DNA from: Bacteroidetes bacterium GWA2_32_17
Lineage (GTDB): Bacteria > Bacteroidota > Bacteroidia > Bacteroidales > GWA2-32-17
DNA: 33,166 bases
Direction of reading: 5' to 3'
Assembly (NCBI GenBank): GCA_001769035.1
Contig: MENF01000152.1
Span: 1-33,166 of the forward strand
The notes under the pieces were generated by a model that did no database searches, was not told where the DNA came from, and saw only the letters and a list, made by a program, of their open reading frames with translations. A program made the position numbers and the translations under genes. This document shows positions 22,948 through 31,083 of this stretch, piece after piece (positions within the stretch are counted from its first letter, which is position 1; each line of letters starts with the position of its first letter).

Positions 22948-24735
22948 ATGCAGCTATGGAGTTTTTCAACGACTGTAAGAAATCCTGAAAGAATATTACC
23001 ATTCTTGAAGGTATTAAAACTATTGGAAGGGAAACCGTTTGATAAGGAGAATCAAATGAATTATCAAATCAGTTTGATACAGCACAAATATTACAAACCA
23101 ACAAATATTCCTAATAAATACAAAGTAATTTTTAACGACCCAACAAAAGTAATATCATTTAAAATTGCTGAGGAAGTATTTTATCTACAAAATTACAAAG
23201 ACCCATCAATGAGAGGCAGGCATTCTGCAAATCCAATTACAAAACTTGGATTTTCAATTGCAAGAGAATCAGTTGGGGAAATTAAAATTACTGACTTAGG
23301 AAATAAATTTATCAATGGTGAATTTGAAATTGGCTATGCCTTTTTCAAATCTTTATTGAAATTACAATTTCCAAATCCTTGGAGTTCTGACTTCAAAGCT
23401 GAAAATGGTTTTGATGTTGTTCCATTTATTGCAGCGTTGCATTTAATTAACCGTGTAAATCAAAAATCAGAAAAAAGAGGTTTGACTCAAACTGAATTCA
23501 GCTTGTTTGTTCCTTCACTCATCAACCATAATTTAATTGACAACTATGTAGAAAATGTTTTAGCTTATCGTAATAGCAAAGACAAGCAAAAGTTCATTTA
23601 CAAGTTTGCTCAAGAATTTTACAAAACACAAACACCATCTGAAAAACAAATAAATAATTTCTTTGAATATGGAGATAACATCATGCGATATTTCCGACTT
23701 ACAAGATATTTTAAAGTATCTACTGATTCCTTTGGAGCAGACTGGCGAATTGACATTGAACCAACAAGACAAGTAGAAATAAATCAGATTTTAAAAAAGT
23801 TTAATGGTGAAGCTTTTCAATTCAAAACGACTGACGATTACTTAAGTTACATTTCAGATATTTCATTACCAAAACTTCCATCAGAAGATTTAAAAAACTC
23901 AATTCAAATTGCAAAATCATTAGTTCAAACAATTTATGAATTTGCGAAAAATTCAACGACTGAAATTTTAAAAGAAGAAAAATTAGTTCTCTCTACTGAT
24001 TATACGAAATTAAATAAAGTTGAAATTGATAATTACATTTTGAGATTAAGGCAAATCAATCTTGACATAAAAGATAGAAAAGCAAAAACTGAAATTGTAA
24101 ATAATGAAAATAAAATTTTTGAAATAATTACTCTATTGAAAGACACAAAGGCAATTAGAAAGATTTCGCCTGAAAAATTTGAGCAATTACTTTCAGACAG
24201 TTTGAAAATTATTAATGATGAAATAAAAATAAAACCGAATTATCCTGTAGATGACGATGGTGAACCCATTAGTCATGCGGCTGGTAACCAAGCTGACATT
24301 GAATGCTTTTACAAAACCTACAATGCAATTTGCGAAGTAACATTAGATACATCAAACTTTCAGTGGGTAAGAGAAAGCCAACCAGTAATGCGACATCTTA
24401 GAGAATTTGAAAATAAATTTTCAAATCTTCATAGTTACTGTTTATTTGTTGCCCCAAAAGTTCATGATGATACTTTGTATCATTTCTGGACTTCAATTAA
24501 ACACGGGTATAATGGTTCTCCTCAAAGAATTGTTCCAATGACTACCGAACAATTTGCAATTCTTCTTGAAACTTTATTGCTACTACTCAAAAAAGGTAAA
24601 CGATACAATCATACTGATGTCGAAAAACTTTATGAAGAAATAATTGATTTAACTAACAGTATAAAAGGGCATTTTGATTGGCTTTCGGCAATTGACAAAG
24701 TCCTAACTAATTGGAAAAATAAAATTGCAGCGTAA
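22948..24735 (+). CDS. Cassette E: AlwI-family type IIS restriction endonuclease
   Basis: 595-aa endonuclease resembling the AlwI/MlyI/PleI/BstNBI family, which recognises short asymmetric sites (GGATC- or GAGTC-like) and cuts a few bases away. It has the family N-terminus LWSFSTTVRNPERI, a central FPNPWSSDF region, and a C-terminal nuclease core NQADIECFYKTYNAICEVTL (D450 and E463, in the variant PD-(D/E)X(T) arrangement), followed by QWVRESQPVMRHLREFE. Full length and intact. The stop overlaps the ATG of the first methyltransferase (TAATG), and two methyltransferases follow, as needed to protect both strands of an asymmetric site. A possible -7 box TACCTTTG lies at 22923-22930. The exact recognition site cannot be read by eye. 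Confidence 0.88.
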   Translation: MQLWSFSTTVRNPERILPFLKVLKLLEGKPFDKENQMNYQISLIQHKYYKPTNIPNKYKVIFNDPTKVISFKIAEEVFYLQNYKDPSMRGRHSANPITKLGFSIARESVGEIKITDLGNKFINGEFEIGYAFFKSLLKLQFPNPWSSDFKAENGFDVVPFIAALHLINRVNQKSEKRGLTQTEFSLFVPSLINHNLIDNYVENVLAYRNSKDKQKFIYKFAQEFYKTQTPSEKQINNFFEYGDNIMRYFRLTRYFKVSTDSFGADWRIDIEPTRQVEINQILKKFNGEAFQFKTTDDYLSYISDISLPKLPSEDLKNSIQIAKSLVQTIYEFAKNSTTEILKEEKLVLSTDYTKLNKVEIDNYILRLRQINLDIKDRKAKTEIVNNENKIFEIITLLKDTKAIRKISPEKFEQLLSDSLKIINDEIKIKPNYPVDDDGEPISHAAGNQADIECFYKTYNAICEVTLDTSNFQWVRESQPVMRHLREFENKFSNLHSYCLFVAPKVHDDTLYHFWTSIKHGYNGSPQRIVPMTTEQFAILLETLLLLLKKGKRYNHTDVEKLYEEIIDLTNSIKGHFDWLSAIDKVLTNWKNKIAA

Positions 24736-25529
24736 TGAAAATCAATCATACATACGCAGGTGACTGCATTGAAATAATGCAAAAAGAAATTGACAAAGAT
24801 TCAATTCCTTTAATTTTTGCTGACCCACCATACAATCTTTCAGGTAAATCTTTGAATCTTGCCAATAATACTACAGGTGGTGCATTTTACAAAGTGAATG
24901 AAGATTGGGATACTTACGATTACAAAGATTATGTTTCATTCACAAGAAACTGGTTGAAGGCAAGTTTTAATATTCTAACTCCAAACGGGAGCATTTATGT
25001 TTCATGCACACAGCATAACATTGGCGAAATTCTTTTTATAGCCAAAGAACTTGGATTCAAGTTGAACAACATTATTACTTGGTATAAAACCAACTCAATG
25101 CCTAACATCACTAAGCGTACATTTACTCATTCTACCGAATTTGTTTGTTGGTTTGTAAAAGGCAAGAATTGGATTTTTAATTACGACCAAATGAAAAAGT
25201 TCAATCCAAATAAAACCAAAGAAGGAAATGAAAAACAAATGAGAGATTTCCTTGACTTCATTGAATTGCCAATTGTCCAAGGCAAAGAAAGAATTAAAGG
25301 AGAAAATAATCGTGCTGCACATCCGACTCAAAAACCTGAAAAACTTTTAGAGCTTGTTATACTTGCATCATCAAACGAAAATGATATTGTGCTTGACCCA
25401 TTTTTCGGCACAGGGACTACAGGATTCGTTGCACAAAAACTAAATAGAAAATGGATTGGTATTGAACGCCATCCTGAATACATAAACCTTTTAAAAAAAA
25501 GAATGAATGAAAAACATACAACTGTTTAA
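24735..25529 (+). CDS. Cassette E: N6-adenine-type DNA methyltransferase 1
   Basis: 264-aa beta-class DNA methyltransferase. Motif IV FADPPYNLSGKSLNL lies at about residues 29-43; DPPY is the N6-adenine form. HPTQKPEKLLELVILAS and motif I LDPFFGTGTTGFVAQKLNRKWIGIE lie near the C-terminus. It probably methylates one strand of the asymmetric site cut by the upstream AlwI-like enzyme. The start ATG overlaps the endonuclease stop by one base; the end overlaps the second methyltransferase by 23 bp, so the three genes are translationally coupled. It is a diverged relative of the next gene (same DPPYNLSG and KLNR-IGIE blocks). Confidence 0.9.
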   Translation: MKINHTYAGDCIEIMQKEIDKDSIPLIFADPPYNLSGKSLNLANNTTGGAFYKVNEDWDTYDYKDYVSFTRNWLKASFNILTPNGSIYVSCTQHNIGEILFIAKELGFKLNNIITWYKTNSMPNITKRTFTHSTEFVCWFVKGKNWIFNYDQMKKFNPNKTKEGNEKQMRDFLDFIELPIVQGKERIKGENNRAAHPTQKPEKLLELVILASSNENDIVLDPFFGTGTTGFVAQKLNRKWIGIERHPEYINLLKKRMNEKHTTV

Positions 25530-26337
25530 TGACGATTGCTTAAAAGTTTTGCGGACACTTCCCGAAAAAAGCATTGACTTGATTTTTGCAGACCCTCCTT
25601 ATAATTTATCAGGTGAAGGTTTTCTCACAACTAAAAACGGGAAAGTTGCAAAACTGCACAAAGGCGATTGGGATGTAATTACAGACATCCATAAATTCAA
25701 TGAGGACTGGATGAGTGAGTGTATTCGTGTGTTGTCTGATACAGGAACAATTTGGATAAGCGGAACTCTACACAACCATCCTTCTGTTGGTGTTCTACTT
25801 AAAAAATTAGGACTTTGGATTATCAATGATGTGATTTGGTTTAAGCGTAACGCAACACCTTTGCTTTCTACAAACCGACTTGCACCATCAACAGAATTAA
25901 TTTGGGTTGCGAGCAAGTCAAAAAAATATTTTTTTAATTACGACTTGGCCAAACAAATTAATGGTGGCAAGCAAATGAAAAACTTGTGGGAGATTAATGC
26001 TGAGAGACACAAGACAATTCACCCGACAGAAAAACCTGAGACACTTATGCAAAGAATTATTTTAATTGCGAGTAAAGAAGGAGACACAGTTTTAGACCCT
26101 TTCACTGGTAGCGGAACGACAGGCGCGGTTGCAAAAAAATTGAATCGGAATTTTATCGGAATAGAAATCAGCAAAGAATATTTTGATATTGCAATGCATC
26201 GCATAAATATTCAGGAAAATGATGAACTTAATTTTAATGTTTATTTAAACGGCAACAATAACAATGCTCAACAATTATTATTGATGGAGGATAAAGCAAA
26301 ATACACAAAGAAAAAGAAAGAAAAAGCTATCATTTAG
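25507..26337 (+). CDS. Cassette E: N6-adenine-type DNA methyltransferase 2
   Basis: 276-aa beta-class methyltransferase with FADPPYNLSGEGF (motif IV, about residues 26-38), IHPTEKPETLMQRIILIAS, and motif I LDPFTGSGTTGAVAKKLNRNFIGIE. It presumably modifies the other strand of the same asymmetric site. The C-terminus has a 30-residue extension (LNFNVYLNGNNNNAQQLLLMEDKAKYTKKKKEKAII) ending in a Lys-rich tail. The start ATG at 25507 lies inside the end of methyltransferase 1. Directly after the stop lies the IR1 palindrome, then the attC-like site of this cassette. Confidence 0.9.
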   Translation: MKNIQLFNDDCLKVLRTLPEKSIDLIFADPPYNLSGEGFLTTKNGKVAKLHKGDWDVITDIHKFNEDWMSECIRVLSDTGTIWISGTLHNHPSVGVLLKKLGLWIINDVIWFKRNATPLLSTNRLAPSTELIWVASKSKKYFFNYDLAKQINGGKQMKNLWEINAERHKTIHPTEKPETLMQRIILIASKEGDTVLDPFTGSGTTGAVAKKLNRNFIGIEISKEYFDIAMHRINIQENDELNFNVYLNGNNNNAQQLLLMEDKAKYTKKKKEKAII

Positions 26338-26346
26338 CCAACGCAA

Positions 26347-26412
26347 TTTGTAGCACATTTGCATTTTTTCCAACACTATAAGCCAACTATAAAAATGCAA
26401 AAGAGCTACAAA
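26347..26412. repeat. Imperfect palindrome with paired A-A mismatches (IR1)
   Basis: Arms at 26347-26368 (TTTGTAGCACATTTGC...) and 26391-26412 (...GCAAAAGAGCTACAAA) pair at 20 of 22 positions; the two mismatches are A opposite A flanking one C-G pair (ACA opposite AGA), as in IR2. The loop contains CCAACACTATAAGCCAAC; the outside flanks are AGCCAACGC and GCCATCGC. It begins 9 bp after the stop of methyltransferase 2. Confidence 0.8.
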
Positions 26413-26483
26413 GCCATCGCACTGACAAAAAGACAATGCAGCAAAAATGAAAGACAATTCATTGATAGGCAAGAACGGCCAGC

Positions 26484-26616
26484 TTGTAACAGGCGGTATG
26501 TTTTATTGCCGAGACAGTGCGGGTTTCAGCGTTTCTGCTTTTTATAAACTTTCGTGTAACTTGACAGGACAGTGCTTCGAAATCGGCAACAAAAACATAC
26601 CGCCAATCCGTTATAG
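26484..26616 (+). other. attC-like site of cassette E
   Basis: TTGTAAC (26484-26490) to GTTATAG (26610-26616). The core 26488-26613 is a near-identical copy (three differences in 126) of 22406-22531. The upstream AGCTTGTAAC agrees only roughly with the reverse complement of the assumed cassette E start (GTTAGCAATAAGC), so the left edge of this cassette is less certain than for A, B and D. Confidence 0.7.
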
Positions 26617-26653
26617 GTAAGATAAGATTAAAAAACAATTTAAAATATAAAAA

Positions 26654-27643
26654 ATGAAAACTACTTTAACAATTTTAGGACTAATAATATCTGGTTTAAT
26701 TGCTAATGCTCAATTATCTATTGATACTATTTTTTATTCGAGCGGGGCAACCTTATGTAATGAAACTCAACAATTCAATTTCAAATTTATTAATGATACT
26801 TTAATTTGCTGGGGAAATGTAAACTCTGTTTGTTGTAATAATCACTATTTTATTGTAGAGAAAACAAATGATACAATAATTTTTGAAAAATATACGCCTG
26901 CACCAACATGTGACTGTTCAGGATCATTCATCTTTTTTGTGGAAATTCCTAATTGCTATTTAAGTGCTTATCATTTTTTTGTAAAGGACTCTATATTTAT
27001 AGAACTTGATTCAATTATTAATAACGATATTTCCATTACCACGGAATATATTGATACTATATTATTTGCGACTGCTCTTTACAGTGGTAATCCCCAAGAT
27101 CAACAGTTAAATGTAAACTTTGAAAATGACACAATAACATTTTCAGGAAAGATTGCAGCAAGCTATAATGCTACTTTATCAAATCATTATTTTATAACAG
27201 AAATAAAAAATGATACAGTACTAATAGATAGGTATGATTTAAATGTTAATGAAGCATCAGGTCTTTATGATTTCTCAATAAAAATTCCTGATTGTACCTT
27301 AAATACCTATAATTTTATTCTTAACAATATATGTTTCTCCGGATTTGACACAATAATTACACAAAGTACAGCAATTCAGGAAAATAAACCTAATGATTAT
27401 GGATTAGTATGTTACCTTGATGCTACAAATTCAAAAATTATTATTGAAATTTCAGAAGCTGGTCAATATTCATATACTTTGTTGATTAGTGATATAAATG
27501 GCAAAATATTGAGCAAATGCAATAATCATAAAACTAATAAATTTGAAATTAAAAAAGCAGAATTGAAATCGGGTATATATACATACCAATTGATTAGAAA
27601 TGATGGTGAATTATATAGTGGTAAATTTTTAATTGAGAATTGA
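26654..27643 (+). CDS. Secreted hypothetical protein with T9SS sorting domain
   Basis: 329-aa exported protein. A signal peptide covers residues 1-20 (MKTTLTILGLIISGLIANAQ). It contains two similar beta-rich halves, each starting with a DTI-(F/L)-x-(S/A)-x-x-x-x-L/T pattern (about 25-125 and 135-235) and each containing IPNC/IPDC and NDT(L/I)-(I/T) elements, suggesting an internal duplication. Paired cysteines (VCCNNHYF, CDCSG) occur in the first half. Residues about 255-329 form a T9SS type A sorting domain (YSYTLLISDINGKILSK, KAELKSGIYTYQLIRNDGE, GKFLIEN). Function unknown. It starts 38 bp past the last attC-like site; it could be the last cassette or the original chromosomal flank, and no further attC is visible after it. 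Confidence 0.75.
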   Translation: MKTTLTILGLIISGLIANAQLSIDTIFYSSGATLCNETQQFNFKFINDTLICWGNVNSVCCNNHYFIVEKTNDTIIFEKYTPAPTCDCSGSFIFFVEIPNCYLSAYHFFVKDSIFIELDSIINNDISITTEYIDTILFATALYSGNPQDQQLNVNFENDTITFSGKIAASYNATLSNHYFITEIKNDTVLIDRYDLNVNEASGLYDFSIKIPDCTLNTYNFILNNICFSGFDTIITQSTAIQENKPNDYGLVCYLDATNSKIIIEISEAGQYSYTLLISDINGKILSKCNNHKTNKFEIKKAELKSGIYTYQLIRNDGELYSGKFLIEN

Positions 27644-27685
27644 AAAGAGAAAGAATAATATATGCCCAGTCCATAATACATAGCA

Positions 27686-27707
27686 AAACGCCATTAAAAC
27701 GGCGTTT
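27686..27707. terminator. Likely bidirectional hairpin between convergent genes
   Basis: AAACGCC (27686-27692) pairs with GGCGTTT (27701-27707) around an 8-base loop ATTAAAAC, between the convergent genes ending at 27643 and 27719. The T-tracts are short on both strands, so this is a modest terminator. Confidence 0.55.
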
Positions 27708-27718
27708 GCGAGTTTTCG

Positions 27719-29791
27719 TTACCTTATAACAATAATTTTTTCTTTATAAAATATTTCTTTCCCTTTTATTGTAACAAAATACAATCCCTCAGGTAGCATG
27801 CTAATATCTATTGTAATCTTATTTTCTGCGTCATGCTGAACTATCCCCAGCTTGTCGAAGGACAGCATCTCAACACCTTGAATGTTATATATTGTAATTT
27901 CGTTATTGCATAAATTAAAACTTGATTGAATTGTTATTAATTTATTAGCAGGATTTGGAAATATTCTAATATCATTATTCTTATTTATTTCATTTTTCGA
28001 ATTCATCATAAAAAATATTGTGTTAACAATGTTCATTATTTCGTCGCGTTTGCTTTCGGGGTATATTGTTTCGAAAGGTATTGTTAGGTAAACCATTTTA
28101 TTCCAGTAAAAACTTCCGGCACATTTTGCTGGAAAAGCATCAAAATATGCAATTTGCTCGCCTTGCCAAGTACCAATAGTGTTGGGTGTTATAACATCGG
28201 GATAACGAACATCATAAGTATCATTTGTTCCATCATCAAACGTAAATAAAATTGGTGAAATATTTGGTGGTGTTAATGTTGCATTGTAATAAGTTGATGA
28301 CTGGTTGTTTGGTGCATCTTCAACATAAGTTGCATATAAATAATTATGATAAAAATCTTTATCGGTAGCAGAACCCAAATAATCTAAATCCCAGCCAATT
28401 TCGGAACCCGAAATAAAATAATGAACATTGCAATTTGTTAACATTAATTGCTCTTGAGCTGAAAAAGTTTCGTTAGCAGTACTTTCTTCTCCAACAATAT
28501 AATCGAGAGCATTAAAATTATTTAACAAAATTAAACTGTCGGTAACTGCTTCATTGGTTGCCGAAGAAAAACATTGTCCAATATTATTTATTGAAGAGCC
28601 ATGCTGGCGTATAAAATCGAAAGTGTTTCCTGCCGTTACTCTGTCGAAAGCATTTATAACAAGATAATGACTGTAATAATTTGTGTTTTTAGTTGTAGCT
28701 CCTAATACTTCGGAATATTCCGAAACTCCACCATTAAATCCAATGGCAGCAATTTTTACATAAATTATTGTGTCAACTGTTAAGTTATTTATTGTAATGT
28801 TATTTCCTGAATAATTTTGCGGTAATTCAAAACATTTTCCATCGTGACTTAACGAAATTTTATATCCTAAAATATTTGAAACGTTTTTTGCAATAATTTT
28901 TATACTTCCTAAATTATTATCTAAAACACAAAATGAAATTGGTTTTGTAATATTTGGAGGGGTTATAGGGTATCGGGGATTTGAAATTACACCTTCGTCG
29001 CTTAATAATATACATAATATTGCAGATTGTAAAATATTTTGAACGGTATTTAAACAACCGTCAACATAAATTTCATTTTGCACTAATCTAATTCCGTGAC
29101 TGTAATCGGCATAAGTTTCTTCGTGTCCGTAATACAGTGGCTGAATTGGTGTTCCGTTTTGATAATGCCAGCCATAAATAACAACTCTGCATGGTGCAGG
29201 ATTTCCATAAATATGATTTGAAATAATTACATCTTTTTTATCGCCGGAAATCAATTCGCCAAGTGGGTGAGCAGTTAAAAATGTTAAACGTTGGTTCCAA
29301 ACCATTGAATCGTGAGTTGCAAAAACTGGAACAGTAGTCATTTGGGGGCTTGGAGAAATAGATTGAGGAGCCATTTTTACCGTTGCAGTTTGCCATATAT
29401 CATCAACCATTTTTCTTGTAGGTAGCGAAAATCCAATATAGTCGGCAATTCGCTGGGCAAGGAGAGGAGTCATTGGACATAAAAAATAATCGCTGTCGCA
29501 ACCAATTGCCATATAATCTGGAATTACAAAATAATTTATTGTGTGATTTGTTCCTGAAATATTTACAGTTGATGTTATTTCAACTAAGTTTCTCAAAAAA
29601 TCCGGAACATTTCCATTAATTATTTGCCAAAAAATTGTGTCTTCTCTTGCTGTTAAACTTAATGGGGTTAATGTTGAAATTATTTGAGTTCCGTTTTGTG
29701 CAGTTGTTAAACGGGATGGTAAAGGTAATATTTGAGAAAAGCCAGAGTTAATTGAAATAACAAATAGAATAAATGTAAATAGTTTTTTCAT
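27719..29791 (-). CDS. Secreted multi-domain T9SS protein, xanthan-lyase-like
   Basis: 690-aa exported protein. A signal peptide covers residues 1-19 (MKKLFTFILFVISINSGFS). The first 250 residues contain FVIPDYMAIGCDSDYFLCPM, ...LPTRKMVDDIWQTA... and GWHYQNGTPIQPLYYGH... with a DYSHGIR segment, an unnamed domain seen in other Bacteroidota exports. A fibronectin III-like segment (about 265-360) is followed by HYLVINAFDRVTAGNTFDFI, NEAVTDSL, LDYIVGEESTANETFS and YFISGSEIGWDLDYLG, resembling Bacteroidota proteins annotated as putative xanthan lyase. The last 75 residues are a T9SS type A sorting domain (IRIFPNPANKLITIQSS... EGLYFVTIKGKE, basic end). Enzyme activity is not established. A dispersed repeat lies in frame in that domain. 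Confidence 0.78.
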   Translation of the reverse strand: MKKLFTFILFVISINSGFSQILPLPSRLTTAQNGTQIISTLTPLSLTAREDTIFWQIINGNVPDFLRNLVEITSTVNISGTNHTINYFVIPDYMAIGCDSDYFLCPMTPLLAQRIADYIGFSLPTRKMVDDIWQTATVKMAPQSISPSPQMTTVPVFATHDSMVWNQRLTFLTAHPLGELISGDKKDVIISNHIYGNPAPCRVVIYGWHYQNGTPIQPLYYGHEETYADYSHGIRLVQNEIYVDGCLNTVQNILQSAILCILLSDEGVISNPRYPITPPNITKPISFCVLDNNLGSIKIIAKNVSNILGYKISLSHDGKCFELPQNYSGNNITINNLTVDTIIYVKIAAIGFNGGVSEYSEVLGATTKNTNYYSHYLVINAFDRVTAGNTFDFIRQHGSSINNIGQCFSSATNEAVTDSLILLNNFNALDYIVGEESTANETFSAQEQLMLTNCNVHYFISGSEIGWDLDYLGSATDKDFYHNYLYATYVEDAPNNQSSTYYNATLTPPNISPILFTFDDGTNDTYDVRYPDVITPNTIGTWQGEQIAYFDAFPAKCAGSFYWNKMVYLTIPFETIYPESKRDEIMNIVNTIFFMMNSKNEINKNNDIRIFPNPANKLITIQSSFNLCNNEITIYNIQGVEMLSFDKLGIVQHDAENKITIDISMLPEGLYFVTIKGKEIFYKEKIIVIR
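27830..27874. repeat. Palindromic dispersed repeat inside the T9SS sorting domain
   Basis: Element of the GTCATGCTGAAC...CAGCATCTC type; ATGCTG (27833-27838) pairs with CAGCAT (27863-27868). It encodes part of the segment EMLSFDKLGIVQHDAEN of the 27719-29791 protein, in frame, within the sorting domain. Confidence 0.65.
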
Positions 29792-29830
29792 TAAACTTAA
29801 CTGAAATAGGGCAATAACTGAACAAATGTT

Positions 29831-30133
29831 TTACTTATTGTTAATTAAATTAGGGTTTCTCCTGCAATCAAATACTTTAATAACATACACATTTTTTTCA
29901 ATAACTTTGTAAATTATTTTATAATTCCCTTCTAAAATGTATCTATATTCACCTTTTCTATTCTTTAGCAATTCTTCAATTTGTCCTTTTTTTGCTTGTT
30001 TATTTAGGTTTTTTGTAGAAGAGAGTATCTTACTTTTAATTTTTTCTGCAATTTTAGTTAATCCCCTAAATTTATAGTAGTTGTAAATCTCTATCGTTTC
30101 TTGAAGTGCTTCATTTGTCCAAATAACGCTCAT
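29831..30133 (-). CDS. RelE/ParE-family toxin
   Basis: 100-aa toxin of the RelE/ParE superfamily. It has the N-terminal IWTNEALQETIEIYNYY helix, a basic middle (KKGQIEELLKNRKGEYRYILEGNYKIIYKV), and the C-terminal strand VYVIKVFDCRRNP typical of ParE-like proteins (R-x-x-P end). It lies 7 bp after its antitoxin gene and is probably cotranscribed. Targets in the family are DNA gyrase (ParE) or ribosome-bound mRNA (RelE); which applies here is not clear. Confidence 0.9.
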   Translation of the reverse strand: MSVIWTNEALQETIEIYNYYKFRGLTKIAEKIKSKILSSTKNLNKQAKKGQIEELLKNRKGEYRYILEGNYKIIYKVIEKNVYVIKVFDCRRNPNLINNK

Positions 30134-30140
30134 AAATTAA

Positions 30141-30377
30141 TTACCAGTTTTTTGAATTTTTTTCAACTTCATCCTGAGTGTGTATTTTCCCTGATTTTAT
30201 ATCTTTCTCAGCTCTATCAATGCTTGCATAAAACTCATTAATTGTAAATGGTTTAATATTGTCATTTGTTATATTTAAATAAGTTTTACGAATTTTATCC
30301 ATTTTACTTATAATATTAGTGTCACTTATTTGAGTAATCCATTCAATTAGCTCTAATTTTGCAACTTGTATGTTCAT
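30141..30377 (-). CDS. Antitoxin of the ParE-type pair
   Basis: 78-aa helical protein, MNIQVAKLELIEWITQISDT at the start and FTINEFYASIDRAEKDIKSGKIHTQDEVEK at the end. The tail pattern (F-x-A-x-I-x-x-A-x-x-D-x-x-x-G-K-x-x-T-x-x-E) is usual in Bacteroidota antitoxins paired with ParE-like toxins. It precedes the toxin gene by 7 bp on the same strand, the standard antitoxin-first order. The N-terminal DNA-binding part cannot be assigned to a named fold. Confidence 0.82.
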   Translation of the reverse strand: MNIQVAKLELIEWITQISDTNIISKMDKIRKTYLNITNDNIKPFTINEFYASIDRAEKDIKSGKIHTQDEVEKNSKNW

Positions 30378-30523
30378 ACCGCTTTTTTATTATGATAATA
30401 ACACAAAGATAATAAAAAATATTTTTGAAATTATTAATTTTATTCAAATTATTTTTTTCATTTGGTTAATAATTTTGTAAATTCATTTATTTTCCATCTT
30501 TTTGACTTATAACTATAATCATG

Positions 30524-30994
30524 CTAATGGCATCCACACCCTTTTGGTATCAAATTATTTGGGTCTAAAGGTTCTTTTATAGATGAAAATGGTCTTTTGT
30601 TTATAATTTTATAAATGGCTTTTATTCCAGGGTTTTCACAATTTAGACAAACTTCTTCGGAATGAGTTTTTGTGAAAATTTTATTTCCGTGCGATTTTAT
30701 TTTATTACAAAAAATTAAATATTCCTTATTCAACATAAAAGCAGAATCGGGAGTTTCGATTTGCATTTTCATTCGTCTTTTACCTTTCTGTATTTCTGTT
30801 AACTGAAATTCTAATAAAAATCGAGGTTGTTCATCGCAATCATTATCATTAGTATAACTTGGTAGTTGATATTTGCTTATTAAAACTCCGGTAAAAATCA
30901 TATCTGAGTTTTTGTATAATGTTAAATATGTAGAATCGGATGTTTGTGCTTCAGAAATAACATTAAAAAAAACAAATATGGAGATTAAATACAT
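30524..30994 (-). CDS. Small secreted hypothetical protein
   Basis: 156-aa exported protein. I choose the ATG at 30994, which gives a normal signal peptide (MYLISIFVFFNVISEAQ, cleavage after SEAQ), rather than the upstream in-frame ATG at 31132. That longer start would add 46 residues read through a palindromic dispersed repeat (LTLNPSPKERE). The mature part has SDMIFTGVLISKYQL, a beta strand pair (FLLEFQLTEIQKGKRRMKMQIE) and cysteines in NDCDEQ, CLNCENPGIK and the end PKGCGCH. No family is recognised. It shares the strand with the serine hydrolase gene 144 bp upstream. Confidence 0.6.
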   Translation of the reverse strand: MYLISIFVFFNVISEAQTSDSTYLTLYKNSDMIFTGVLISKYQLPSYTNDNDCDEQPRFLLEFQLTEIQKGKRRMKMQIETPDSAFMLNKEYLIFCNKIKSHGNKIFTKTHSEEVCLNCENPGIKAIYKIINKRPFSSIKEPLDPNNLIPKGCGCH

Positions 30995-31029
30995 TTTAAA
31001 AAGGAATAGTTTAATTCCGATAACTATTG

Positions 31030-31083
31030 GAATTACCTTTTCCTTTTCCCTCTCCTTTGGAGAGGGATTAAGGGTGAGGTTAT
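31030..31083. repeat. Palindromic dispersed repeat (CCCTCTCC...GGAGAGGG)
   Basis: Perfect 8-bp stem CCCTCTCC-TTT-GGAGAGGG at 31048-31066, flanked by TTTTCCTTTT and ATTAAGGGTGAGGTTA. This is a frequent Bacteroidota intergenic element; on the minus strand its conceptual translation gives the well-known LTLNPSPKERE string. It lies just before the start of the 30524-30994 gene. Confidence 0.75.

Noticed and set aside
26359-26547. 62-aa ORF
   Set aside because: It reads through the right arm of IR1 and into the attC-like site; no start signal or protein-like composition.
18209-26616. A conventional transposon or prophage carrying the R-M genes
   Set aside because: No transposase, integrase, phage structural gene or long terminal repeat of the block is visible; the repeats are per cassette.
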